Shown in pieces: positions 11,800 through 22,639 of a DNA stretch of 64,000 nucleotides. Each line of letters opens with the position of its first letter. Position 1 is the stretch's first letter. Source of the stretch: Amorphophallus konjac (taxonomy: Eukaryota > Streptophyta > Magnoliopsida > Alismatales > Araceae); the NCBI GenBank assembly GCA_022559845.1, contig CM040118.1:159050331-159114330 (forward strand), read 5' to 3'. The notes below the pieces were generated by a model, which saw only the letters and a program-made list of their open reading frames with translations, was not told the DNA's origin and searched no databases. Made by a program: the position numbers and the translations under genes.

Positions 11800-11925
11800 G
11801 CTGTGGCGAAAACCCGAAAGGGCGTCGCAGGCAAAATCGGGTACCCCCCCCATGTGAAAATCCGAAAGGGCGTGTGGGCAAAAGCAAGAGGGGGCTGGCT
11901 TCGGCAAAAACCCGAAAGGGCGCTT
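11800..11925 (+). repeat. Short tandem repeat with ACCCGAAAGGGCG core
   Basis: The core AAAACCCGAAAGGGCG, or a close variant, occurs near 11809, 11857 and 11904, spaced 47-48 bp. Similar CCGAAAGGGCG stretches occur in leader regions of plant Gypsy elements, which is my only basis for placing this in a retroelement leader. Confidence 0.55.
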
Positions 11926-12054
11926 AGGTCAGTAATGAGAATAAAAAAATTATATATGTATGAATGATGAATAGTGATGATCCATCCTTCATCATGAAGA
12001 CCCTTTACAGGGTCGAGGCGGAGTCTTCATCCAATGTCCCACCTATATGTATCC

Positions 12055-12985
12055 ATTTTCTACCCTTTTCGACCCTTGTCACCATCGGCAAGATTGGTCA
12101 CTACCCTTTCCGGTCCTTGTTATCATCGGCAAGACAGTCTGCCCGTTCGACCCTTGTCACCATCGGCAAGACCGGTCGCTACCCCTTTCCGGTTCTTGTC
12201 ATCATCGGCAAGACCGTCTACCCTTTTCAACCCTTGTCACCATCGGCAAGATCGGTCGCTACCCTTACGACCCTTGTCACCATCGGCAAGGCCGTCTACC
12301 CTTACGACCCTTGTCACCATCAGCAAGATCGGTCGCTACCCTTTCCGGTTCTTGTCATCATCGGTAAGACCGTCTACCCTTTTCGACCCTTGTCAGCATC
12401 GGCAAGACCGGTCGCTACCCCTTTCCAGTTCTTGTCATCATCGACAAGACCGTCTACCCTTTTCGACCCTTATCATCATCGGCAGGATCGGTCGCTACCC
12501 TTTTCGGTTTTTGTCATCATCGGCAAGACCGTCTACCCTTTTCGACCCTTGTCACCATCGGCAAGATCGGTCGCTACCCTTTTCGGTTCTTGTCATCATC
12601 AGCAAGACCGTCTACCCCTTTCTGGTTCTTGTCATCATCTGCAAGACCGTCTACCCTTTTCAACCCTCGTCACCATCGGCAAGACCGGTCGCTACCCCTT
12701 TCCGATTCTTGTCATCATCGACAAGACCGTCTACCCTTTTCGACCCTTGTCATCATCGGCAGGATCGGTCGCTACCCTTTCCGGTTCTTGTCATCATCGG
12801 CAAGACCATCTACCCTTTTTGACCCTTGTCATCATCGGCAAGATCGGTCGCTACCCTCTCGACCCTTGCCATCATCGGCAAGATCGGTCGCTACCCTTTC
12901 GACCCTTGTCATCATCCGCAAGATCGGTCGCCACCCCTTTCGATCCTCGCCACCATCGACGAGCCCGATCAACTACCCTCTAACC
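12055..12985 (+). repeat. Tandem repeat E, CATCGGCAAGA(C/T)CGGTCGCTACCC unit
   Basis: More than twenty copies of a roughly 38-bp unit alternate between two forms: CCCTTGTCACCATCGGCAAG followed by ATCGGTCGCTACCC, and TTCTTGTCATCATCGGCAAG followed by ACCGTCTACCC. All three forward frames stay open for 100 codons or more because no form contains a stop. An isolated related unit lies at 11640-11665. I do not think it is coding: the peptide is repetitive with no known fold, and the openness in three frames follows from the repeat itself. Confidence 0.85.
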
Positions 12986-13423
12986 TGGGCCTTCCACCCT
13001 CGTTGATAAACAAAACATCATTGCGTCGACATTTAACCCATGTCGATGGTTATAACACACTTTCCGTCATCATTGGCGAAGTTCATAAGGCACATCCGCC
13101 TATGCTACCCGTGTCCCGCCCTCGCCAAAAAAAATCCTGCTCCGAGAACGACTTTACCAGGGTGGAGCGAACACCTCACCCCTTCGCTGAAGGCGTGAGC
13201 GCTCTCCTACGCTGTCGGCACGTATCCCTAGACTTGGATGATCGGCCAGAAGAAGAAACAGAAGAAAAGAGGGAAAGAAGTCGCGGTTGGGGTGACAAAC
13301 AGCGATATTTCATTAATGAGGGTTGTCAGAATACATTTGTGCCTGGGGCATCCCCCAGGGGTACATAAGCTCCGAAGACAAAAGAGGAGCAGAACCCGAT
13401 GCAAGAAGAAAAGCAAAGCAAAG

Positions 13424-16400
13424 TTACGGCAAAGGACGCCGAAAAATATCTGCCAACTCCAAGAGGCCTAGTGAGGGGTATTGGGTCAATTCCTGCAACC
13501 GGGCCTCGGTGGCTGTCAGCTGCGATAACCTCTCATCTAGTGAGGCAAGTCGTCCTTCGACCAGACCAGCTTCTTCCGTTGTCTGGACCTCTAGGCGCTC
13601 GCCTTCCTGCAGCTCGGCTTCGACCTTAGCAAGTTCCGCGCGCAACTCTTCCATCCGCACCGTGAGGAGCAACCGACGTTCTGAGATATTGCCGGCAACG
13701 TTTCTCAATTGTTTCACAGTCACCCTCAATGAAGTAGTGGCGGCGCGGCAATCTGCCCTCTCCAGCTTCACAGCCGTCAGCTGATCAAATACCTCTTGGC
13801 TGAGGAAATCCCGCCTGTTGGCGTGCTTTAACAGCATTATAACCCGCGGGGTCTAATCATCCATTGGGCAGCCGAATGCTAATAATGATCGGGAGAGGTG
13901 GTCTATCAGGCCTCTCAGCTGCACATAAGTGAGACCCGGGGAAGCTGACATAGCCCGCTGGAGATTGTCCAGAGACTGCCACACCATGTCATTGGAGAAT
14001 TGTAAGCCTAGTGGCGAAGTCTCAGGGAGCTGAAAGTCCACCTTGCTATCTATCTTGGCCCAGATATCATCGGCCACCATGAGGGATGTCGACGGCATGG
14101 TCTGCATAGCGCCGACACCCAGCCCGACAATTGCAGCTGCAACAGCTGAAGGGCTCTCCACGATGGCGATTTCCTTGCCCGCCCTTTGAGGTGAGGTTAT
14201 GACAACCGTCTCAGCAGCTGAGGGCGCTTACTCCTCCTGAACAGTCTCACCGGCCGCTAAAGGAGGGGAGATTTCTATGACAGACAAGGCTTTAGTAGCA
14301 TCGGCCTCTTCTGCAATATTTCTCCCGCTTCTATTTTCGTGGGACCACTTGGCTTCAGCAATAACTCTTCGCTGACTCCAGTAGTTGCGTCGGGCTCCTC
14401 TGAGGCCGCTGCAGCAGCATAGGTCCGTGGAAGCCGTAGGGTGATGGGCCGCACAATAGGTTGAAAGGCTGATTGGCTCATGCCCAAGTCAGGGAGGGGT
14501 ATTCGAACCATCACAGCTGGCGGTACCACCTCAGCCTGCATCACATGTATGTACATCAGCCAGCTGGCTTGGAAATAAAAAGAAGTGCTGCGGGCGGGAA
14601 TCGGAACATTTCCTACCTCAACCGGCACTATATTTAGGCCTCCAAAAGTGGCCTCTGAAGATTCTGACCCTTCTCCTGCGGTCGGGTATGATGGCCCGTG
14701 CTCGGCTCCCAGTAGTCTCGGAGGGCTAAATGTTAAAAGGTCACTCTCATAAGCTGAAGAAGCCCCGACGTCCTCAGCCTCGGTGTCAACCGGTGGGAAC
14801 CCCTCGTCGTCGCCGGAGCCGCCACCATAATCAACTCTCTCAGAGGAGGATGATTCTTCCGCCTGTTCTCGAATCTCCAATATATGAGCGGGAACCATGC
14901 TACTAGAAGGAGGCCCCTTAGCCGGAACCTCCTCGGCGGTCTCTGTCTCGGAAGCACCCGTTGGCTGAATATCTAGGGACTTGTCCCTTGGAAGCACCTG
15001 CTCTCCAGTAGCAGCTCCTGCCATGGCACCGACCTCGGGGAGCATCGTTGGTCGAACGTCGACTGGAGATAAAAGACAATAAACAGTCAAGACCCGACTG
15101 AAAGCACGATAGACCGTTGAGCTCTACGGGCAAGCTGCAAGTTACCTTCTATCTCCTGATGGGGTGTCTGTGAAGGCAAATCACCCTCAACAGAGGCTGA
15201 GGGGGCTTCCTCCTCCCTCTCTTCGACCGCAGCTCCAGTCACCGCCTCCAACCCGACAATGGCGGAGGTAGTACCAGCAGCTAATAAAAGGAGGGATGAT
15301 CAGCCAAGGTGGCAGAAATAATCAGACAAGCCATACAGGGACAAGAAGTTACCTTCACCCTCAGGCCCTTGCATCCAAGCAGCCTCAAACTCGGAGAATG
15401 ATGGAACCCGAGGAGGGGTGATCATAGGATCATCTTTAGCGGCCTTCCTCCGGCGCGCCTGGGTAGCTCGGGATCCACCCTCTTGGCCTTCTTGGCCCTG
15501 CTAATAGCCTCCCTGACCTGGGACCTGGTTCGCTTCCGTGAATCCCCAGGGGGCAGCGGTGTTATGGTCGGAGTTGGCTCTGGAATGTTAAAATATGAAG
15601 GCTTCTGCGCCTTAGATATCAACTCCCTATAATGCTTGGTCGCCTCCACAGAAAGGTGAGCTGCAAAAGCGCATAGGTGAGAAAGATGCATACTGACTAT
15701 AAAAGAAGCAACTTCAAGGCTGAAAGAAGAATAAGCATTACCTAGCGGCCCTGTGTATCTGGGGCTGAGCGACCAGTAAAGCAACATGGGCGCCTTGTCC
15801 CAGGAAGCCGCCTTGCGTACAAGCCAGCACACGTCACCAATCTTCTCACTTTTCTCCGCCAGCTGCGCCAAATCTTCATGGCCACAGGAGGATAAGTGAT
15901 GATATAGGCCCAAGTGGTCGAATCCCCAGCCGTCGACATACTTGAAAGATATTAGGAGCTGATGGTCCCGGATGGCTTCTAATGGACCAGAAATTGAAAG
16001 CCCGTGAGAATGAAGCAGGGCGAATATCCAGGGGGTGCTAGAATACAAGTCAGCCCGTCTATCTTCCCTCCTGATGAAGGTCCGGTAGGGATGAAAACGG
16101 TCAGCTTCTGGGCGCCAACCCGCCACTGCAGGAAGAGGTTCTTCCACTGAAAGCGGGATTGTCTGGAGGGCAATCCGGTCACTGCTAACCCGGCACAGCC
16201 CCCAGAGAGTCTTGATATAGTCATCCTTATGGATTTTAGGCATCTTCGGGTCGGCCTTAGACGACCTACCCTTCGTAGCTTTTCTGGCCTCCAGATATGC
16301 CATCACCTCGGTGTTGGACCAGGACTTCAATTTCTTCAAATAGGATAGATCAACATCCAAAGCAGGCTCCCGCTGGGAATCTAAGAAACAACGTTCGGCA

Positions 16401-18532
16401 ACATGCCAACAGTCTTTCCGAAAGTTCCGATAGAAGCCCGTCCGTGCATTCCACCACTTGATGAAGTCCGGAGTCACTCGGGGTAGACGGGCCGGGGTTG
16501 GCACCCTGAAGGATACATCCTCCCGACAATGGAAGTAGTCCCACCATGTGCGGGCTTCATCTGTAGTCGTCTGACCAGCCCAATGTCTGTTCGGGAGATT
16601 AAACCGGGCTGAAGAAGAAGGAATCTGTTGGTCATATCCAAAATTTCGGCCAAAGCGGAAAGGATAGTACGGCTCCAGCCACAGTAAGCCGCTCTTTCTA
16701 AATACAAGGACACTGGGGTGGATAGACAGTGCCCAATCAACCAGTTCTGGCTCCAAGATTGGCCTCGTGCTCTTGGCCCCGGTGAGCTGGTGAATGAATT
16801 CCTCTGTCTCGAACAACCGGCATTGCCGCATCCTGTTGATGAGAGGACTGAAGCTAGCAGCCAAGCTCCAAAAATGCAGGACTCCTGGGGAATCTGTCGG
16901 AACTGTAGTCAGCTTCCCCCGAATAGCAAAAAGCTGATCCGCCAATGAAGACGGCTCAGCACTAGCAAATTCAATCATCCGCGGCAAAGGACGATCCAAC
17001 TACATCGACCGGGGAGCTGCTTCAGGGAACAAGGTGCAGACCCAGGTGTTGAAGAAGTGGATGGGACCAACTGTCCGTGAATTTCTGGGGATGCGTGACT
17101 TGTGCAAATCCCCCAGCATCTTGTATGTGAGGCATAGAGCCACCGGGCACAGGGACAGCTTTGTCCCCCAAGCCATCAAACAGGCGGGGTAAATGGCCTC
17201 TGGCCTGATTACCGTCTCATCCCCCTAAGGGAGGGCGAACGAACAAAGTCAATATGTCAGATACGCAGCACAATGTGTGACTGCGTCAACTCCTGTGGGA
17301 TTCGGGCCCCCTTGCCGCCCTCTCCCTGAAGCAGCAAGGTACGTCGTCTGGCGTCGAGCCCTCTTCTTCCGCTTCACTGCTGTTGGAACCACCGTGGGGA
17401 AGTCCTCATACTGCTGCTCCCCACCAAAGAAATATTGAAGCCACGTGCCCATCCGCACACGTCTCTTTTCGCCAGGCTTCCGCGCCTCCCTTCAGTCAAG
17501 CGTCAGGCGCAACAGGGTGCGATACGCCTTCATCAGATAGCGATAGGCGAAGCCCGTGAAGTATTTGCCTTCGCCATCTGTCTGGTCTTTCAGCTAGTCC
17601 GGAAAACAAACTTCTTCATACGGCTCCCTGTCTATCGGCAAGCCGCTCAACTGGGAAAGGCTCCAGAGGTCCAATGAAGTCTCACCCTCTACAGTATAAA
17701 AAGTGTTGTATTCTGGGTAGAAGACTTCAATCATCTCGCAGCACAGACCTCGGGAGATCGGATACCTGTACCAGAAAGCATATACACTCTAATAGACACC
17801 GGCATGTACCAGGATGGGAGCATACTGCCGTAATACAAAATCTGTAAATTCGACGGCTCCCAGTCTGAAGGCGTGAGCATCGATGGCTTTGAGTTCTCCG
17901 AACCATCCCACTGAGATCTGATGCTTGAACCGGACCGCCAAGCAGTCCAAAAGGAAAGGCTCATCTCGGTACCCCCAATGAAGCGGGGCGAGGAACAAAC
18001 CATATACGGGCTTCTCCCTGTCGACACGCCCGGCAGTTTCATTCCAGCGGGCTGGTGTATACTGCGGTACTCTTGTCAGCAGCCCGACCTCTGGAGATAA
18101 CTCCTGCACGCCAAGAACGGCCCCCCATCTTCTGAGCTCGCCCGGGATATATATGGGCATGCCATGAGTAACTGACTCGGTCAGACTGTCTCTGTCCGCC
18201 AATAAAGCTCCCTCGGCTCGACAGACGAGAATTATATCGCGCTTCCCGCCAAGCTTGAAGCGCCCAAGGAATGCCATCAAGTGTTTGTCCTTGGGGTGGT
18301 CCAGTCTAACGCCATCCCCTCGCTCATACTTAAAATGATTGCCGTCAAGAATCAACAGGCGGCCGGTGTCAACGGTGTCAGTCTCCGAGTCCGAAGACTC
18401 AGCTACCACGGCTATCCGTCGGGGCCCCCGATCAAGGGAGTGGACATTCCCCCATGTCACAGCGACCCGGGATGTAGAGGAAGAGGGGCCGGATGCCATG
18501 TTATCTGCAAGACAACGTCCAAAAAAGAACAA
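13424..18532 (-). pseudogene. Decayed PMD-type gene, antisense inside a Tat-like retroelement
   Basis: A PMD-type gene begins near MASGPSSSTSRVAV (ATG about 18499). One frame runs to about 17250 through NTFYTVEGETSLDLWSLSQL and LSGLPIDREPYEE, a PMD hallmark, but is cut by TAG at 17791, TAG at 17596 and TGA at 17494. The next block includes FFNTWVCTLFPEAAP and then a 525-codon open stretch (16999-15422) with WWNARTGFYRNF and a basic C-terminal part (RKRTRSQVREAISRAKK). Acidic linkers at 15090-14275 and 14161-13853 and a coiled coil at 13837-13424 complete the usual PMD-plus-coiled-coil plan. It lies between a fragmentary plus-strand interior and a plus-strand polypurine tract and LTR start at 19163-19174, the place where Tat-lineage elements carry antisense ORFs. 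Multiple stops make it non-functional as it stands. Confidence 0.6.
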
Positions 18533-18884
18533 GCAAAGTCAGAAATCAGTTGATCAAAGCTAGACTTCTGACAAAATTTCGGCAGCATCTCCCCAGCTCG
18601 GGGGTTTGCCAAAAGAAAAGTGGAAGCCGTCCACTAAGGGAGCAGCCCCTAAAAGTAGCCATAGGCGTAAGCCAAGGCCAAACGGGACACCCGGGGAATT
18701 TAGCTCTGAGGACAAGTCCTACTAGAAGCCTCCCGGGGCCCGGAAGATGGATTCTAAACCCGATAACAAAACCCCTCAACCCACCTTTGACTCTGACTCG
18801 CTCGCTCGTCGCGGTGGAGAGGGAGATGAAGAGAGAGGAAAATTTTTCACAAATGAACAATTGTGAAGGAAAAATGAAGAAGAA

Positions 18885-19005
18885 GCCAATATATAGGGGG
18901 GGCTCCACCCCTGTTAAAATGGCACGCCCCGGGGCGCGCCGTTTTAAGTGTTTTGCGCGCCGTAAAGGCCGCGCCGTTTTAACCCCTGAACAAAGGGCGC
19001 GCCGA
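18885..19005 (-). promoter_or_regulatory. Promoter of the antisense PMD gene: TATA plus GGCGCGCC array
   Basis: On the minus strand CCCTATATATTGG (18889-18898) lies about 390 bp before the PMD start codon. Immediately upstream of it (18930-19005 in plus coordinates) are four GGCGCGCC-type octamers or close variants, at 18933, 18955, 18968 and 18996, each followed by a GTTTTAA or GATTTAAA stretch. This repeats the arrangement at 6.47 and 10.35 kb, where a GC palindrome array abuts a TATA box, but with a different palindrome. Confidence 0.6.
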
Positions 19006-19904
19006 TTTAAATGGTGCCGTTCAAGCTTCCTACCACGCCGGATTAACGTCCGATGTCAGAATTAAGGGCCACCTCAAGCTTCCGTCAGCTAAGGAGATCA
19101 ACCCGAACGAAGCTCATCCGTCGACCCTGCGACACTCCTGCCTCGCTTGCACCACCCACGTCTGGGGGGCATTTGTTGGCACTCAAAATATGATCCTTCG
19201 GCGACCAAGCCGCAAAGACGATGATACGGCCCACTGAAGCACAGAAGCCGATGAAGATCAACTTACTAGAGGCTCCTCAAATTGCCAGAGCCCCGAGTCA
19301 CCTGGAAGTGAACACCGGGGGCTTCACCTCAGGAGAGTCGAGATGAATCCACAACCAACCAGCAGTGCGACCAAGCCTGCCTAATGATTCGGCATCGACT
19401 CCATCGTGCCGCTACCCTACATTCGTCGCCCGACCAAGGACAACGGTCTACCCGGTGACTCTCCTGAGGAGGAAGAACGTCCTCGGCCGTCCACAACAAG
19501 GGTCCGAAGGTTCTGTCAGCAGAAGGCCCCGATCACCCGACACGGGTTCGACTTCTCGCCATAATGGGCCCGTTAGTGGCCAATTGGTCGCCAGTCAAGG
19601 CGGAATTATCCTAGATGCAATGCCATCCCGTAAGGAAGCTTCGAGCACAGGTCCGTCTGAGCCAGAAGCATAAATCATGGTGCCGAAGGCCGTATCGGCA
19701 GGAGACGCGTATGCTCGGGCCAAACACACACAAAGTTCCGAGCAAGGTCTTTCACCGCGCGGAGTGCTTTGTCAACACCCGCCAGGGTTTCCAAGAACCA
19801 GGGTGAGAGGAAGAGTCAACGAGAGCCTCTGGAACCATCCCCGGGCCCATCGGCTAGCCCGCGTCGAGCGAACAAGCTGAATCGGCGCACAAAGTGATGT
19901 CGGC

Positions 19905-20024
19905 GCCCCTTAATCCGGCGCCGCCAAATCCGGCGCGCCAATTCCAGTTGGGGACGTGTACCCGGCGCCATTAAATCTGGCGCGCCCCTTCCCAGGGCAC
20001 CGGATTAACGAAGGCTACATATAC
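19905..20024 (+). promoter_or_regulatory. LTR promoter: GGCGCC/GGCGCGCC array and TATA
   Basis: GGCGCC, GGCGCCG, GGCGCGCC, GGCGCC and GGCGCGCC occur within about 80 bp (19900-19988), interleaved with TTAAT and ATTAAATC. They are followed within 35 bp by CTACATATACACC near 20015-20026, which I read as the TATA region. This promoter points rightward, and the antisense PMD promoter 1.1 kb away points leftward; both use the same octamer. Confidence 0.5.
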
Positions 20025-21239
20025 ACCTCACCTTCGAAACAAAAAAAGAGAACGAACGAAGAAAAAAAAAGAAAAAAGAGAATAGAATAGAAGAGAGCCA
20101 ATACGAAGGGAGAGAGACCGTTCGTTCGAGAGAGAAAAGCCTTGGAGGAGAAGTAGGGTTTCCACTGAGGGTTCTCGCCACCGTCTTCCTCGTCTGCTCG
20201 TCTGAATACCTCCGGAGCCGGACAAGAGAAGCCTGTGGTCCGATACTCTGTTCTGGAGAAAGGGTTTAGGTGGGTTTCCGTGTTTTTCCTCTGGCCGATT
20301 CCCCCTTTCTTCTTTGTTTCCTTCTCCTGATATATGTAAGTGAGAGGGGGGAGGGGCGATGATATGAGCCTGGCCTCCCCCCCCTCACCATTATCGATGT
20401 TCTTTCTCTTCACCTGTAACGATCTTCTTCTGTTAATGTAAACGACGGCCGAGCGACAACGCCAGCGCCGGAACATACGCTATGTACATCTACCTATCGT
20501 TCGTTGAATGAATGAAATGCGATTGCGCCTGATGCTGTATCCATCTTTCATGCTCTCTCCAATTTCTTCTCAAATGTGCATTTAATGGTTTCCCGACGTG
20601 CATAGTTCCCAGATCCGTTTTCCCGACGCTGGATATGCCCTTGGGCTACATGAATCGTTCTCCCCCCTTCCCCGGAGTTTCTCTCACTCTATTCCAATGC
20701 AATGGTCGAGCTCTGCACCACGTGTGCTATGGGTTTTGTGGTTGGAGACGCACTTGTGTGCATATCTCTGTCCACCCCTGTCTAGGGAGCAAACCCTTCG
20801 CCTCCCTTGTGCCCTTCCTCATAGGCCAGAGGGGAGGGGAAGATCACTTCTAACGTTCCCGTTCGTCCTATGCCGAGCCTCTGTTGGTTTTTGCGAACAT
20901 GATATATATATATCCCTTCCCCGGATCTATATGCTAATCATATAACCTGTAAGTGTAACTCATTCAGCCCGCGGGCTTCACTGTTCTAATATACGTCTAA
21001 CAAATCGTTTGTCCATTTGTCGTTGAACGATGTTATACGCAGCTCTTTCCACTCCGTTCGCATTTCAACATCCGGGAGTCTGCTCTGTAGCATTGCTCCA
21101 ATACCCGGGGAGGGGAATATTCCCCCAATCTTCCACAACTAGCCACTCGGTTGACAGGGGCTTATCCATTGATGATGAGTATCCCTTCAGGCCATTGAGT
21201 GCACAGTAACGGGGCTAAGCTCTACAGTTCAAATCCACG

Positions 21240-21480
21240 GTCCTTAATGGACTTCGTGGTGGCCGTGGGTTGTGTGCCCCTTGTAGGCTAGCCCTCGGGG
21301 TTTCCTTCCCTCTATCGGTCATCCCGACTTGAGCGTCGTGTCGACTCGGGTCACGTGCCCCTCGCAGGCTAGCCCTTGGGGTTTTCGCTCCCATAATAAG
21401 TCGCCTCATTCGTTCACTCTCGCCCACGGACTTGGTGCCCCTAGCAGGCTAGACCTCGGGGTTTTCCTTTCCGTTCGGGT
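21240..21480 (+). repeat. Three-copy repeat, GTGCCCC..GGCTAGCCCTCGGGG unit
   Basis: Three copies of a segment containing GTGCCCCT(T/C)G(T/C)AGGCTAG, then CCCTCGGGGTTTTC, occur near 21269, 21355 and 21437, spaced about 82-86 bp, inside the LTR. Confidence 0.7.
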
Positions 21481-21784
21481 TCGTCGGCCGCCGTTGCGCC
21501 ACCCGGCTCTTAGGGGTTGCTCCGCCACGTGAGTATTCCCCGCTTCTCCCCGACAATCCTCCGGGATGGGGAGATGCTGCCGAAATGTCGGCTCGAACGA
21601 GTCTGACTCGGAACAATCGCCGCGCTCGAATGTGAACCTCCCGCGAGCCTATGACTTGGCTCCCGGATGCCTCGGGGCCGGTCCTTTGAATAAATAACTT
21701 AAATAAACTTTCAAAGTTTCCTAAAGTATTTTAATAAACCCAAGAAAAATGAATAAAACCTCGATTTCTGTGAGATCGGGTTAA

Positions 21785-21890
21785 ACCGGCACCGTTTGCA
21801 TACGGCGCGCCTTAAAACGGCGCGCATTAAAATGGCGCGCCCTTCCTGGCGCGCCCCAAACGGGTCACGCCGTTTTAACCTCTTCATTCA
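21785..21890. repeat. GGCGCGCC / AAAACGGCGCGC array
   Basis: ACGGCGCGCCTTAAAACGGC continues as GCGCATTAAAATGGCGCGCC, and two further units, GGCGCGCC and ACGCCGTTTTAA, follow. The same octamer-plus-TTTTAA grammar is seen at 18930-19005 and 19900-19988, but no TATA box follows here. Confidence 0.75.
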
Positions 21891-22639
21891 CCTACGGTCC
21901 CCACGCCGTTCTAAGTCCTGTACCTACGTTTTCTGGCGCCGTTTCTAATCGTTACGCTGTCTAATCCCTGGCTCGCCCCCGGGGCAATCCTGATCTCCCG
22001 TGGTCGAGATTGGCAACCCTAATTAGTAATAGATTGAATAAGGCAAGGGCTGTTCACGCCCCGAATAACCTTTCTATCAGGTTGGCTATCATGTGTATTA
22101 GCTCTTTGCTTTCGTTATCACCTTTGTGTTACCTTTTTCCCCTTTGGCGGGGATTAATAAATGTGATTGAGCTCTATTCATTTTCATAACTCTATTACCA
22201 TGCTTAGCACAGTCATGGGCATCATGCATGCATGTTTGCATAGACCCTCGGGTATATCAAATGGCATTGACAGAAGGCCGGGTTATGCCCGATCGGAAGT
22301 CTCCGCTACGCACGATGGTGGTCTTCGGACCTACGTCCTCCGCCCTGTATTGAGGGTCATTGATTAAATAAACCATGCCGCTCTTGCATGATAGATAGAT
22401 GCATCTCACGTGATCTTGTCATGTTCATAACATCGCACCTTTTATTCCGACCTCGACAGCCTGCTATCTCGACAATTAATCAAAGGTTTTCCCTCCTCGT
22501 GGGGGATGTAATTAACGTCATGACCTTTATGGTATGACAGACTGCTGGTCCCGATCGAACCTCACTCTCGCCCGACACGGGTCAGAAGGAGCGCATAATA
22601 AACTTGTCACTCACGTGACTGGCACGCCCGCGCAGTCAA

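Larger units (their letters stand above)
19163..22620 (+). mobile_element. Polypurine tract and 3' LTR of a Tat-like Gypsy element
   Basis: TCTGGGGGGCATT at 19161-19173 followed by TGTTGGCACTC at 19174 is the usual polypurine tract/LTR junction of Tat-lineage Gypsy elements. The LTR contains a GGCGCGCC array with a TATA-like CATATAC near 20018, a three-copy CCTCGGGGTTTTC repeat at 21240-21480 and a second GGCGCGCC array at 21790-21890. I could not fix the LTR end; the boundary with the Gypsy element beginning near 22,780 is unclear and 22,620 is only an estimate. No credible gene lies inside. Confidence 0.5.

Noticed and set aside
11964..12983. 339-codon open frame
   Set aside because: It is a product of tandem repeat E; all three forward frames are open and no domain is visible.
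20015..20476. 153-codon minus-strand frame downstream of the LTR TATA box
   Set aside because: Low-complexity Lys/Phe-rich translation of a purine-rich LTR leader; no domain or splice support.
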